From Parasphingopyxis sp. (GTDB lineage Bacteria > Pseudomonadota > Alphaproteobacteria > Sphingomonadales > Sphingomonadaceae): DNA of 64,000 bases. The notes under the pieces are model-generated. The model made no database searches. It saw only the letters and a list, made by a program, of their open reading frames with translations, and was not told the origin of the DNA. This document shows positions 1 to 8,334 of the stretch, one piece after another. The DNA lies in NCBI RefSeq assembly GCF_028279465.1, contig NZ_JANQNS010000014.1, positions 184,353-248,352 of the forward strand. The letters are read 5' to 3'. Numbering within the stretch: the first letter of the stretch is position 1; every line of letters begins with the position of its first letter. The translations under genes and the position numbers were made by a program.

Positions 1-371
1 AGCAGACCGGCATCGAATTCCACACGATCGGTATATTTGGTGCGGCCATCATCCAGCGGCTCAACGAATATCCAGTGATCCCATTTGCGAAATAACCCGC
101 CTCCGCCATTGTCGCGCAGGATACGCGTCTCGCCCTCGGGCGGCGGAAACTCGATACCGATGGTCTGCTGCCCCAGCGGCACGAAACCGAAACCGCGCAT
201 CGCAACCCGATACTCGCCTTCCGCCCACTCCTCGGGAAATTGCGGCGGGTCGACAGGGTCGAATGCGATTCGGCCGTGCGTGACATAGGTGAGCAGCTGC
301 GACGTGCGAACCTCCTCCCAGACGCGATCCGCCGGGGTGTCAAAAATGGATGTCACCGTTACCGTCGGCAT
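1..371 (-). CDS. SRPBCC-family protein, 3' end outside window
   Basis: The reading frame starts at an ATG at 371 and is still open at the window edge, giving 123 residues. The N-terminus (MPTVTVTSIF, then TPADRVWEEV) matches the first strand and helix of the START/SRPBCC helix-grip fold. Later FRKWDHWIFVEPL and a GRTKYTDRVEF segment fit the antiparallel strands of the same fold, which binds hydrophobic ligands in a deep cavity. No ligand can be inferred. It ends a minus-strand run, 15 bp downstream of xerC, so it may be co-transcribed. The fold is recognised by pattern only; the C-terminal helix that would confirm it lies outside the window. Confidence 0.6.
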   Translation of the reverse strand, partial: MPTVTVTSIFDTPADRVWEEVRTSQLLTYVTHGRIAFDPVDPPQFPEEWAEGEYRVAMRGFGFVPLGQQTIGIEFPPPEGETRILRDNGGGGLFRKWDHWIFVEPLDDGRTKYTDRVEFDAGL

Positions 372-386
372 TGTTGCTCCGTGTGT

Positions 387-1316
387 TCAAGCCCGGGGAT
401 GGGCGTTGCGATAGACGTCGAGCAAATGGGCCGCATCGACGGACGTGTAAATCTGCGTCGAGCTGAGGCTGGCATGGCCGAGCAACTCCTGCAACGAACG
501 CAAGTCCGCACCACGCGCCAGCAGATGCGTTGCGAAGCTGTGGCGTAAGGCATGCGGCGTCGTGCGACCGGACAGGCCAAGCCGCGCCCGCGCTCCGCGC
601 ACTGCCCGCCGCACGATATCGCTGCCGAGCGGGCCGCCGCGCGCGCCGCGAAACAGTGGATCGCTTGGCTCGATCGCATAGGGGCAGAGTTTTACATAGT
701 CCTCGATCGCTTCGCGGACCTTGTCGAGCAGCGGCACGACGCGCGTCTTGTCGCGCTTGCCGGTCACGGACAGCGTCTCGCCGAGCGGCAGCACCGCGCC
801 TGTAAGCCCCAGCGCCTCGCCAACACGCAGTCCCGCGCCATAAAGCAATAGCAACACCGCCCAGTCGCGCGCAGCGATCCAGGGCTCGTCGGCCTGCGCC
901 GCGACATCTTCGGCGAGTGCCACGGCCTCATCAGGAGATACCGGGCGCGGTACGCCGGGCTTGAGCTTCGGCCCCTTGATCCGCGGAATGTCGGCCTGCT
1001 CCCCTGACCTTTGGGCCGCAAAGGCAAGAAAACCGCGCAACGCCGAAAGCTCCCGCGCCGTCGAGCGGTTCGTCAGTCCATCCTGCCGTCGGTCCGCGAG
1101 AAAAGCGCGCAAATCGGCGACGTCCAGTTGCCGCAACGTTGCGCCCGTCACCGCTTCGCCCCGATGCTTGCCAAGAAACGCGATCAGCCGATGCGCTGAG
1201 GCCGTGTAGGCCCGGATCGTATGCGGAGAGCGGCGGCGGTCGCGGCCGAGATGCGCCGCCCAGTCTTCAGCCAGCGCAGTCGCCGGATGATCGTCGGGGA
1301 TCAGGGCAGCAGCCAC
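387..1316 (-). CDS. xerC: Tyrosine recombinase XerC
   Basis: Site-specific recombinase that, with XerD, resolves chromosome dimers at dif. The protein is 309 residues, normal for XerC/D. An N-terminal SAM-like core-binding domain (about 15-105) precedes the catalytic domain, where all active-site residues can be placed: R164 in GAGLRVGEAL, K187 in TGKRDK, H255 and R258 in HALRHS, H281 in LLGHASL and nucleophile Y290 in TQIYTS. Start is GTG at 1316, which overlaps the end of the DUF484 gene by 16 bp; DUF484-xerC is a widespread gene pair in Proteobacteria. The full-length catalytic set and housekeeping context argue against a phage integrase. XerC rather than XerD is inferred from the DUF484 neighbour. 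Confidence 0.93.
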   Translation of the reverse strand: MAAALIPDDHPATALAEDWAAHLGRDRRRSPHTIRAYTASAHRLIAFLGKHRGEAVTGATLRQLDVADLRAFLADRRQDGLTNRSTARELSALRGFLAFAAQRSGEQADIPRIKGPKLKPGVPRPVSPDEAVALAEDVAAQADEPWIAARDWAVLLLLYGAGLRVGEALGLTGAVLPLGETLSVTGKRDKTRVVPLLDKVREAIEDYVKLCPYAIEPSDPLFRGARGGPLGSDIVRRAVRGARARLGLSGRTTPHALRHSFATHLLARGADLRSLQELLGHASLSSTQIYTSVDAAHLLDVYRNAHPRA

Positions 1317-1861
1317 CGGCCCAATAGTCGCGCGAGGCTGTCGCCGAGAAAGCCCAGCAGCTCCGCGCCCTCATGCGTTTCCATATTCTGGCTCTCGCGT
1401 TGTCCGAGCGCCAACAGGCCCGAAGGCAGCGGCGCGTCGTTGACGATCCGCACGAGCGCCTCGGCCCGCACGAATTCGGAAGCCGGACCCAGCAACGGAT
1501 GTCCCTTATCGCAATCGCGCAGCACGACCCCGTCGATATCGGCGGCTGCCTTTTCGATCAGGCGCCGCTCGACAAATTGCATACCAGCGATATCGGCGCG
1601 AATGCCTGTATCGCCGACATAAAGGGCGAGACTGACCGCATCGACGCCGAGAATATCGGGCCATTGCTGGGTGACGATATGCAGCAGATGGTCGAGCCCG
1701 TCAGCCTCGATCGCCGCCAGAACGGCGCTATGGATCGCCGCCGTCGCGCCCGAATGGCCGCGCGCAAAGGCGAGCAGATCGCGATTATCCTCTTCGGCCT
1801 GCGCCACGCGGCGCTGCAATTGCGCGACCGCACCGGTTTCAAAGTCGATCACCGTCCCCAT
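1301..1861 (-). CDS. DUF484 family protein
   Basis: 186-residue soluble protein of the DUF484 family, whose members have a GAF-like fold and usually precede xerC. A short helical N-terminus (VAQLQRRVAQAEEDNRDLLAFA, about 9-30) leads into the GAF-like region that ends at the xerC overlap. The start at ATG 1861 (MGTVIDF) fits the family N-terminus; another in-frame ATG lies at 1885 and neither has a strong ribosome-binding site. Translation is probably coupled to xerC. The molecular function of the family is not established. Confidence 0.85.
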   Translation of the reverse strand: MGTVIDFETGAVAQLQRRVAQAEEDNRDLLAFARGHSGATAAIHSAVLAAIEADGLDHLLHIVTQQWPDILGVDAVSLALYVGDTGIRADIAGMQFVERRLIEKAAADIDGVVLRDCDKGHPLLGPASEFVRAEALVRIVNDAPLPSGLLALGQRESQNMETHEGAELLGFLGDSLARLLGRWLLP

Positions 1862-1976
1862 GGCCACGGATTCTATCGCAAACATGGTTAAGAAGATATG
1901 AGTTTTTCACGGGCGGATAGCGCCGCCTTTCGGAACGCGCAGCGCTGCGATACATATGCGCATGGAGGGGAATATC

Positions 1977-2879
1977 ATGCGGATCGGCTTTTTTGGCAAA
2001 GGCCTCGCATTGGCTCTGGCGTGCGGCGCGATCGCACCGGCCGCCCATGCGGAATTTCTCGTCACCCGGTCTTCGGGCGAAATCGCGCGTGAATATCCGC
2101 AGGGCATCCGAATACCGGTGGACAGCGTGTTGGAACTGGTCGCCGGCGATCGCGTGACATTGCTCACCAATATAGGCACGCGGCGCTTTGATGGGCCGGG
2201 CCGCTTCGTTGTCGCCGACCTGCCGAGCCTCGCCGAAAATTTCTTCTGGTTGCTGGGCCGCCAGACGGAACGGCCCCGGGTCGCCGTCGCGCGTATGGAA
2301 ATCGGGCCACCAGCGCCCGATATCCTGCGCTCCTTCGCCTATCTGTGGCGGATCGACCTGAACCAATCGGCCGATATTTGCTACGCCTTCGAGGGCCTAA
2401 TCGAGACGCAGTTACGCAGCTATCAGATCGAAGGCCTGCGCGCCGTCACGTTCCGGCGTGAGCGGGACGATGCGGTTTCGGTGTTCCGCTACGACGCAGA
2501 TATGGACGGACTGGTCAACGACCGGGGCTGGCTGCAAGGCTGGCCGGTCGGGCTGGGCATAGAACCGGGTGACCGGTTCCGGATCGAATTTGCGACCAAC
2601 GCGCCGTCGGAAAGGCCCGAGACCGTCACCCTCACCTTCCATCAGCTCGATATCGATCCGTTCGAGGGTATCGATCCGACGCTCGAGCGGTCCGCCTTCG
2701 TCCGTCAGGTCATCGAAAAGCTGAGCGCGATCGAAGGTCAACTCGAGGCGCGCGGTTGTACCGGTCAGCGCGCAATGACCCGCCAGACGCTCGACCGTTA
2801 TCGGGAGGAACTGGCCAATCCTGACTATTATGGCCCGCCCGTGCCGCCCGGACCGGAGCCCGAGCCCCCATCGAAATAG
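1977..2879 (+). CDS. Secreted FecR-like domain protein of unknown function
   Basis: 300-residue protein with a clear Sec signal peptide (MRIGFFGKGLALALACG, cleavage expected after AAHA near residue 22). The start at ATG 1977 was chosen over an in-frame one at 1956 because GGAGGGG at 1964-1970 sits at proper distance and the signal peptide then begins correctly. Mature residues about 25-75 (SGEIAREYPQGIRI, AGDRVTLLT, GPGRFV) resemble the jelly-roll FecR domain often seen in periplasmic proteins of sphingomonads. The rest is acidic and unrecognised, ending in a Pro/Glu-rich tail. It stands alone between the DUF484-xerC pair and a convergent permease gene 7 bp away. Confidence 0.65.
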   Translation: MRIGFFGKGLALALACGAIAPAAHAEFLVTRSSGEIAREYPQGIRIPVDSVLELVAGDRVTLLTNIGTRRFDGPGRFVVADLPSLAENFFWLLGRQTERPRVAVARMEIGPPAPDILRSFAYLWRIDLNQSADICYAFEGLIETQLRSYQIEGLRAVTFRRERDDAVSVFRYDADMDGLVNDRGWLQGWPVGLGIEPGDRFRIEFATNAPSERPETVTLTFHQLDIDPFEGIDPTLERSAFVRQVIEKLSAIEGQLEARGCTGQRAMTRQTLDRYREELANPDYYGPPVPPGPEPEPPSK

Positions 2880-2886
2880 ATACCGA

Positions 2887-4242
2887 TCAGAAGATCGCGA
2901 ACAGCGCGAGCGCGACCACCAATCCGATCAGCGGCACGATCACCGTCAGCGCGCCCACAGCGCCATAGGCGGCGGCATGGGTTTCACCGCAGATCGCGCG
3001 GATTGTTGTCACGACATAGCCGTTATGCGGCAGGCTATCGAGCGCGCCCGAGGCGATGGCGACCGTGCGGTGGAGTTCGTCGGCGCTGGCCCCGGCATCG
3101 AGATAATGCGGCGCGATCAGCGGCAGCGCGATGGTCTGGCCGCCGGATGCCGAGCCGGTCAGCCCGGCAATCACCGTCACCGCAATGGCCGCGCCGATCA
3201 GCGGGTCGCCGGGCAGATTCTGGACGAGCACGAGCGCTTCCTGAAAGGCAGGAGAGAGCGCCGCGACTGCACCGAAACCCACCACCGCGCAGGTATTGGT
3301 AATCGCGACGACCGCACCCGTCGCACCCTTCGAAAAGGCTTCTGGCATCTTCGCTTTGCTCCGGAAACCGACCAGCAGGGCGACGATCGTTCCCGCGCCG
3401 AGCGCCGCGACGAGCGCCCATTTGTCGAGCGAATCCGCCGGCATGATCGCGGACAGCGGCCCCAGGCGCTGCGGGTATTGGAAGATCAGAAATACGCCGA
3501 GCACGGCGACCAGCGGCAGGAGGCAGAGAAACGGATTGGGCAGCACCCGGTCATCCTCGATTACATCGTCGCTATCGCGTCCCTCGAAAGTCTCCCCGCG
3601 CGCCACTGCGCGTTTCACCATCCATTGCAGCCAGACAAAGCCGAGCACCGCCATCAGGATCGCCACGACGAGGCTCACCTCCCACGCCGCATAAGCCGTC
3701 GTGCCAAGATATTGCATGGGAATAAGGTTTTGGATTTCCGGCGAGCCCGCGCTCGTCATGGTGAAGGTGACGGAGCCGAAGCAGAGCGCCGCCGGAATGA
3801 AGCGGCGCGGGAGATTGGCCTCGCGGAACAGCCCGACCGCAAGCGAATAGACCGAAAAGGCGACAATAAAGACGCTCACCCCGCCATAGGTGAGCAGCGC
3901 GCAGGCTGCGACAACGGCAAGCACAGCATGTTTGATCCCGATCTTCTCGATGATCCAGTGCGCGACGCTGGCGGCGGCGCCGGAGGCGCCCATCACCTCG
4001 CCGAAGATCGCACCCAACAGGAACATGAAGAACCAGTCGGCGAAAAAGCGGGTGAAGCCGGCCATATAGCTGGTCGCAAAATCGGGGGCATCAGTCTCAG
4101 CCAGCGGCGGCAGCCAGGCGATTCCGCTGGTTGCGGCGACGATGGCAGCGGCAACCGGACCGGCGATCAGGATATTCACCCCGCGCACCGTCATCCAGAT
4201 GAGCAGCGCCAATGCGCCTATCAGGCCGATCGTGCTGATCAT
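2887..4242 (-). CDS. GntP-family permease, probable hydroxybutyrate/short organic acid transporter
   Basis: 451-residue polytopic inner-membrane protein with about 12 hydrophobic segments from end to end. Family features include LGAIFGEVMGASGAA near residue 80, LTYGGVSVFIVAF near 120 and a TGSASGGQTIALPL segment near 370, all typical of GntP/ion-transporter superfamily proteins. Start ATG 4242 is preceded by AAGGAG. GntP members carry gluconate or D-beta-hydroxybutyrate. The divergent neighbour 109 bp away is an acetyl-CoA acetyltransferase, which favours uptake of a hydroxybutyrate/acetoacetate-type substrate; this is inference from context. Confidence 0.8.
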   Translation of the reverse strand: MISTIGLIGALALLIWMTVRGVNILIAGPVAAAIVAATSGIAWLPPLAETDAPDFATSYMAGFTRFFADWFFMFLLGAIFGEVMGASGAAASVAHWIIEKIGIKHAVLAVVAACALLTYGGVSVFIVAFSVYSLAVGLFREANLPRRFIPAALCFGSVTFTMTSAGSPEIQNLIPMQYLGTTAYAAWEVSLVVAILMAVLGFVWLQWMVKRAVARGETFEGRDSDDVIEDDRVLPNPFLCLLPLVAVLGVFLIFQYPQRLGPLSAIMPADSLDKWALVAALGAGTIVALLVGFRSKAKMPEAFSKGATGAVVAITNTCAVVGFGAVAALSPAFQEALVLVQNLPGDPLIGAAIAVTVIAGLTGSASGGQTIALPLIAPHYLDAGASADELHRTVAIASGALDSLPHNGYVVTTIRAICGETHAAAYGAVGALTVIVPLIGLVVALALFAIF

Positions 4243-4351
4243 CGCATCTCCTTCCCTCGCGCTTTGCGTCTAGCCGCGCAGCCGTGACCGTCAATGGCCC
4301 GTGCTTTTCGAAACGCCATGGCCTAGGAGCGTCCGGCAAAGGAGAAGTGCC

Positions 4352-5548
4352 ATGCGTGAAGCCGCTATCGTCTCGACCGCCCGTACGCCGATCGGCAAAG
4401 CCTATCGCGGTGCGTTCAACGCCACCGAGGCCCCGGTGCTCGGTGCCCATGTCGTCAATGCCGCAATCGAACGGGCCGGTATCGATCCCGAACGGATCGA
4501 CGATTTCTTCTTCGGCGCGGGCAACCAATGGGGCACACAGGGCGGTAATCTGGGGCGCATGACGCTGTTCGCGGCTGGCCTGCCCAATAGCGTCCCGGCC
4601 TTCACGCTCGATCGGAAATGCGGTTCAGGGCTCACCGCCGTCGCGCTCGCCGCCCGCGCCATCATCTGCGACGAAATGGATGTCGCCATGGCCGGCGGCA
4701 TGGAGAGCATCACCCATACCGTTACCAAGGATGCCCCGCGCTATGTAAACGAATCCGTCGTCGAAAATGTGCCGCACGCCTATATGCCGATGATAGAAAC
4801 GGCCGAGATCGTTGCCGAACGCTATGGCATCAGCCGCGAGGCTCAGGACGCGTTCGGCGCGATGAGCCAGCAACGCGCCGTCGAAGCGACCGAGGCCGGG
4901 CGGCTCGACGCCGAGATCGTGCCGATCACGGTAGAGAAACAGCTTTACGAAAAGGACGGCAGCAAGGCGGGCACCGAAACGGTCACGCTCGACCGCGACG
5001 AGGGCCTACGTCCGGGCACAACGGCCGAGGCGCTGACCGGGCTCAAGACCGTCTGGTCGGACGGCGCGGTCATCAAGGAAGGCCAGCACATCACCGCCGG
5101 CAATGCGAGTCAGCTCTCCGACGGCGCTTCGGCGCAGATACTGATGGATCGCGCCACGGCGGAGGCCGAGGGCAAGGATATTCTCGGCATCTATCGCGGT
5201 TTCCAGGTGGCGGGATGCGATCCGGAGGAAATGGGTATCGGCCCGGTCTTCGCGATTCCGAAGCTGCTGGAGCGTACAGGTGTGACGATGGACGAAATCG
5301 GCCTGTTCGAGATCAACGAGGCGTTCGCCAGCCAGTGCCTCTATTGCCGCGATACGCTGGGCATCGATCGGGAAAAGCTCAACGTCGATGGCGGCGCGAT
5401 CGCCATCGGCCATCCCTTCGGCATGACGGGCAGCCGCCTTGTCGGCCATGCGCTGATCGAGGGCCGGCGGCGCGGGGTCCGCTATGTCGTCGTATCAATG
5501 TGTACGGCCGGCGGCATGGGCGCGGCCGGTCTTTTCGAGATTGTGTGA
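4352..5548 (+). CDS. Acetyl-CoA acetyltransferase (thiolase)
   Basis: 398-residue thiolase: reversible condensation of two acetyl-CoA to acetoacetyl-CoA, or thiolysis of 3-ketoacyl-CoA. The catalytic triad is complete: acyl-accepting C90 (DRKCGSGL), H354 (IAIGHPFG) and C384 (SMCTAGGMG). The start at 4352 follows AAAGGAGAA at 4339-4347 and gives the family N-terminus [15 protein letters not shown]; in-frame extension upstream lacks a ribosome-binding site. It is divergent from the GntP permease, fitting degradation of hydroxybutyrate-like substrates. Chain-length preference cannot be read from sequence. A strong hairpin terminator follows. Confidence 0.92.
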   Translation: MREAAIVSTARTPIGKAYRGAFNATEAPVLGAHVVNAAIERAGIDPERIDDFFFGAGNQWGTQGGNLGRMTLFAAGLPNSVPAFTLDRKCGSGLTAVALAARAIICDEMDVAMAGGMESITHTVTKDAPRYVNESVVENVPHAYMPMIETAEIVAERYGISREAQDAFGAMSQQRAVEATEAGRLDAEIVPITVEKQLYEKDGSKAGTETVTLDRDEGLRPGTTAEALTGLKTVWSDGAVIKEGQHITAGNASQLSDGASAQILMDRATAEAEGKDILGIYRGFQVAGCDPEEMGIGPVFAIPKLLERTGVTMDEIGLFEINEAFASQCLYCRDTLGIDREKLNVDGGAIAIGHPFGMTGSRLVGHALIEGRRRGVRYVVVSMCTAGGMGAAGLFEIV

Positions 5549-5626
5549 CGTACGTCACAGAGCGAATCGCGCGGGTCGCCGATAGCTGTTTGCGGCGGTA
5601 GCGACACTCCAAAGCACCATCGCCAA

Positions 5627-5685
5627 GGCCATCATGGTTCATCCGGTTTTATGCGACCCGGCCGGACACCATGATGGCCGTTTTT
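5627..5685 (+). terminator. Rho-independent terminator of the thiolase gene
   Basis: A perfect 12-bp stem pairs 5627-5638 (GGCCATCATGGT) with 5668-5679 (ACCATGATGGCC), followed by GTTTTT at 5680-5685. The loop contains a second small stem (TCCGG/CCGGA), giving an elongated hairpin. The T-run lies only on the plus side, so it terminates the thiolase transcript before it runs into the opposing tRNA gene. Confidence 0.8.
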
Positions 5686-5741
5686 CCGTTAAACCGGAAA
5701 ACTGCCTGACCCGGCAGCTTTTTGTTGATTTTCAGGAAAAA

Positions 5742-5816
5742 TGGTGGGCACGGCTGGGATTGAACCAGCGACCCCTGCGATGTCAACACAGTGCTCTACC
5801 ACTGAGCTACGCGCCC
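5742..5816 (-). tRNA. tRNA-Val (anticodon GAC)
   Basis: On the minus strand a full cloverleaf folds: acceptor GGGCGCG pairs with CGTGCCC, the D-arm is GCTCAGTGGTAGAGC, the anticodon stem CTGTG/CGCAG encloses loop TTGACAT with anticodon GAC, and the T-arm is GCTGG-TTCAATC-CCAGC. Discriminator A is followed by an encoded CCA (5742-5744), giving 75 nt. The acceptor has one G-T pair and the anticodon stem one T-G pair. It decodes GUC/GUU valine codons. Confidence 0.95.
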
Positions 5817-5902
5817 ACGCGAACGGGCTATTTAGTAGAGCGGCCCGCCATGCGCAACTGCTGATTTACACGATTGGGAGCCGGCGTACGCGCGCCCGGC
5901 AA

Positions 5903-6277
5903 CTACAGTCCCGATGCATCCCCGACTTCGAACATGCGGTCCACTTCAAGAACCAGATCGCGCAGATGGAATGGCTTGGACAGGACTTTGGCGTTTGGCG
6001 GTGTCTTGCCGTTCTTGAGCGCAACGGCGGCGAAACCCGTAATGAACATGACGCGCATATCAGGCGCGATCTTTCCGGCTTCCTGCGCCAGTTCGATCCC
6101 GTCCATGCCCGGCATGACGATATCGGTCAGCAACAGGTCATATTTTTCCTTTTCCAGCATGGGCATCGCGGAAAGCCCGGAATCGGCGGCATCCACCGCA
6201 TAGCCGGTCCGTTCGAGCGCGCGCTTCAGATATTCGCGCATCGATGTGTCGTCCTCTGCCAAAAGGATACGGATCAT
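5903..6277 (-). CDS. cpdR: Single-domain response regulator CpdR
   Basis: 124-residue stand-alone receiver domain with no output domain. The acidic pocket E8-D9-D10, phosphoacceptor D52 (LLLTDIVMPGMDG), T80 (FITGF) and K101 (LSKPF) are all present. Size and sequence match CpdR, which in Caulobacter controls ClpXP localisation and proteolysis of CtrA-pathway proteins when unphosphorylated. Start ATG 6277 (MIRILLAEDD) is the family start; an upstream in-frame ATG at 6331 adds an unrelated 18-residue tail. It is divergent from N-formylglutamate amidohydrolase, an arrangement common in sphingomonads. Confidence 0.88.
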   Translation of the reverse strand: MIRILLAEDDTSMREYLKRALERTGYAVDAADSGLSAMPMLEKEKYDLLLTDIVMPGMDGIELAQEAGKIAPDMRVMFITGFAAVALKNGKTPPNAKVLSKPFHLRDLVLEVDRMFEVGDASGL

Positions 6278-6418
6278 CTTGGTCCCATCGCCTGTCTGCA
6301 CGCCAACCCCCTGGCGCTCTCTTGCGACCACTATAGGGCACAGGCCTTAAAAATTTCCAGCCTCGCGCCAAATTTATGCCGCTTGCCTTCGCACCGGGCC
6401 CGCAATAGGCCTGAAATC

Positions 6419-7294
6419 ATGGAAAAAGGCGGTTCCACAAGCAATTATCTCTGCCGGTACGGGCCGGACGAGATCGAATCGCCAGTAATCCTGTCCGTCC
6501 CGCATGCCGGGCGCCTCTATCCCGGTTCGCTGATCGAACAGAGCCGGATTGCACAGGCCGATTTGCAAACGCTCGAAGACCGGCATGTCGACAGCCTCGT
6601 CGCGCCGCTGGCGGACGATGGATTCACGCTGGTCGTCGGCACCGCCGCGCGCGCCTGGATCGACCTCAATCGTTCCGAGCGCGAGATCGATCCCGCCATG
6701 ATCCGGCCGCGCCCGGCGCGCGCCGCTACAGAACTGACCGCCAAGGTGCGCGGCGGGCTTGGCCTGGTGCCGAGACGGCTGGCCGGACATGGCGACATCT
6801 ATCGCCAGCCGATCGCGCAGTCCGACCTTTCCGAGCGCATCGCCCGGGCTCACCGGCCTTATCACATGCTCATTTCGGACTTGCTGGATGCCGCGCGTCG
6901 GCGCTTCGGCATCGCCGTTCTGCTCGATTGCCACTCTATGCCGCCGCTCCGCCCGGCACGCGGCACGGCCCCAGCCCAAATCGTGATCGGTGACCGAAAC
7001 GGGCGGAGTGCGGCGCCCTCCTTCGCGGCACGCGCCGTCGACATCGCCCGTCGGGCCGGCCTCCGGACGACGATCAATACGCCTTATGCCGGCGGGCATA
7101 TCCTGGCGCGCCACGGCAAACCCGAACGCGACATTCACGGCCTTCAGCTGGAAATTTGCCGCTCGCTCTACCTCGATCCGGCGCATGACGGGCTGGGGCC
7201 GGAGTTCGAACGGATCGCCGATACGGTCCGGGCGATCGCGCGCGGGCTAGCTGAGGAAGCGCTTTCCCCGCCTCAGTCTCTGGCGGCCGAATAA
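6419..7294 (+). CDS. N-formylglutamate amidohydrolase
   Basis: 291-residue zinc-dependent amidohydrolase family member (FGase), which releases formate from N-formyl-L-glutamate, the last step of one histidine degradation route. SVPHAG at 26-31 holds the family histidine, and LEDRHVD, then DCHSMPP near residue 170, mark the other active-site strands. The frame is open far upstream through the tRNA, but the start at ATG 6419 gives the expected N-terminus. No other hut genes are in the window, so the substrate is not confirmed; many alphaproteobacteria carry stand-alone paralogues. Confidence 0.82.
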   Translation: MEKGGSTSNYLCRYGPDEIESPVILSVPHAGRLYPGSLIEQSRIAQADLQTLEDRHVDSLVAPLADDGFTLVVGTAARAWIDLNRSEREIDPAMIRPRPARAATELTAKVRGGLGLVPRRLAGHGDIYRQPIAQSDLSERIARAHRPYHMLISDLLDAARRRFGIAVLLDCHSMPPLRPARGTAPAQIVIGDRNGRSAAPSFAARAVDIARRAGLRTTINTPYAGGHILARHGKPERDIHGLQLEICRSLYLDPAHDGLGPEFERIADTVRAIARGLAEEALSPPQSLAAE

Positions 7295-7325
7295 AAAACC
7301 GCCCCGCGCGAATTGCGCGAGGCGG
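7293..7325 (-). terminator. Rho-independent terminator of the SapC gene
   Basis: An 11-bp stem with one mismatch pairs 7299-7309 (CCGCCCCGCGC) with 7315-7325 (GCGCGAGGCGG) around a 5-nt loop. Read on the minus strand it is followed by TTTTTT, so it ends the minus-strand SapC transcript. It sits against the stop codon of the convergent hutG-type gene and may slow transcription from that side too. Confidence 0.75.
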
Positions 7326-7467
7326 CCAGGTTCAGGGAGGGGACGCATCAGGGATGCGCCCGCACAAAGCTGCGAAAGGGGGGCACGCAGCGATGTGCCC
7401 TATTAAGATATTAACAGCCCGTAACAGTTTCAAGCGGCAACTGACAACCGCATGAAAAGAAACGCAT

Positions 7468-8268
7468 TTAGCTTTCCGGCATGCCTTGCGGGACATTCGC
7501 GTCCGGCTGCGGCGGAACCTTGCCCTGCTGAAGCTGCATCGCGAAAATATCGCGGACGAGCTGAAGCGACATCATATGCGCGTAGATCAGCGCCATCATG
7601 CCATTCTGCACCCATTTGCGCGCCTGATCGCCGCGTATTTCCTTGAGCTTCTCTTCGTTCACCATCTGGAAGCCGCGATAGACGAACGGCTTGTCGGAAT
7701 TCGGCGTATCGATCGCCACTTCGCCTTCCATCAGCAACTCGGCCTCAACAAGCTCGTTGACGAAAGCGACCGTACGATGACCGGACGTTTCGACCTGCTC
7801 GCAAAACTGCAAAAGGCTTTTCGTCGTTTCGGTCGCTTCGGCGCCGTCGAAGAGCGCTTCACCCTCGTCATATTCGCCAACGATATCGGTCGTCGGATCG
7901 AAGCAGAGAGACAGTTCTTCGGAATCTTCGCGCAGCCGGGCGAGCAGGAACGGATAGCGCCGCGCATAGGCCGGCATGTAAACCGGATTGCCGGCCAACT
8001 CGCCTTCTTCGTTGAGGAACACATTCACGCCCTGGTTGAGACCCATCAGCGCGAGCGGCACCGCATTGTCGCCCGAGGAGAACACGATCGGCATATGGCG
8101 CTGCACCATGACGAATTCGTCGATCGTCACCGGCACCGCGTGCGTATCGGCGAGGAACGGCATTTTCGGCCGGACCTGCAGCTTGTATTCCGCATGCTGC
8201 TGGCTCGAAAGCGGAATGACGTCATTATACAATAGCGGGAAATTCTGCTGCGGGGCAGCGCTGGCCAT
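7468..8268 (-). CDS. SapC family protein
   Basis: 266-residue soluble protein of the SapC family, named after a Campylobacter S-layer-associated gene but widespread in alphaproteobacteria without S-layers. Family features are a central acidic segment (SEELSLCFDPTTD near 128) and the C-terminal FVYRGFQMVNEEKL segment. Start ATG 8268 (MASAAPQQNFPLLYN) follows AGGAG at 8276-8280. No signal peptide is present, and its biochemical function is unknown. It is monocistronic between a terminator and a minus-strand oxidoreductase gene. Confidence 0.83.
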   Translation of the reverse strand: MASAAPQQNFPLLYNDVIPLSSQQHAEYKLQVRPKMPFLADTHAVPVTIDEFVMVQRHMPIVFSSGDNAVPLALMGLNQGVNVFLNEEGELAGNPVYMPAYARRYPFLLARLREDSEELSLCFDPTTDIVGEYDEGEALFDGAEATETTKSLLQFCEQVETSGHRTVAFVNELVEAELLMEGEVAIDTPNSDKPFVYRGFQMVNEEKLKEIRGDQARKWVQNGMMALIYAHMMSLQLVRDIFAMQLQQGKVPPQPDANVPQGMPES

Positions 8269-8334
8269 GAAAAGTCTCCTATGGACGAGATATATGGGCG
8301 GCCACTGACTTGGCCGCGCCGATTGCACTGCCCT

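Noticed and set aside
387..1316. Phage or integron-type integrase
   Set aside because: Size, DUF484 neighbour and lack of att-like repeats or mobile genes fit housekeeping XerC.
2830..4287. Long open frame of about 485 codons on the plus strand opposite the GntP permease
   Set aside because: Product is Arg/His/Asp-rich without domains; it mirrors the third-position GC bias of the well-supported permease on the other strand.
5741..6418. N-terminal extension of the N-formylglutamate amidohydrolase through the tRNA and cpdR
   Set aside because: The frame crosses a tRNA gene and the complete cpdR gene on the other strand; the family start is at 6419.
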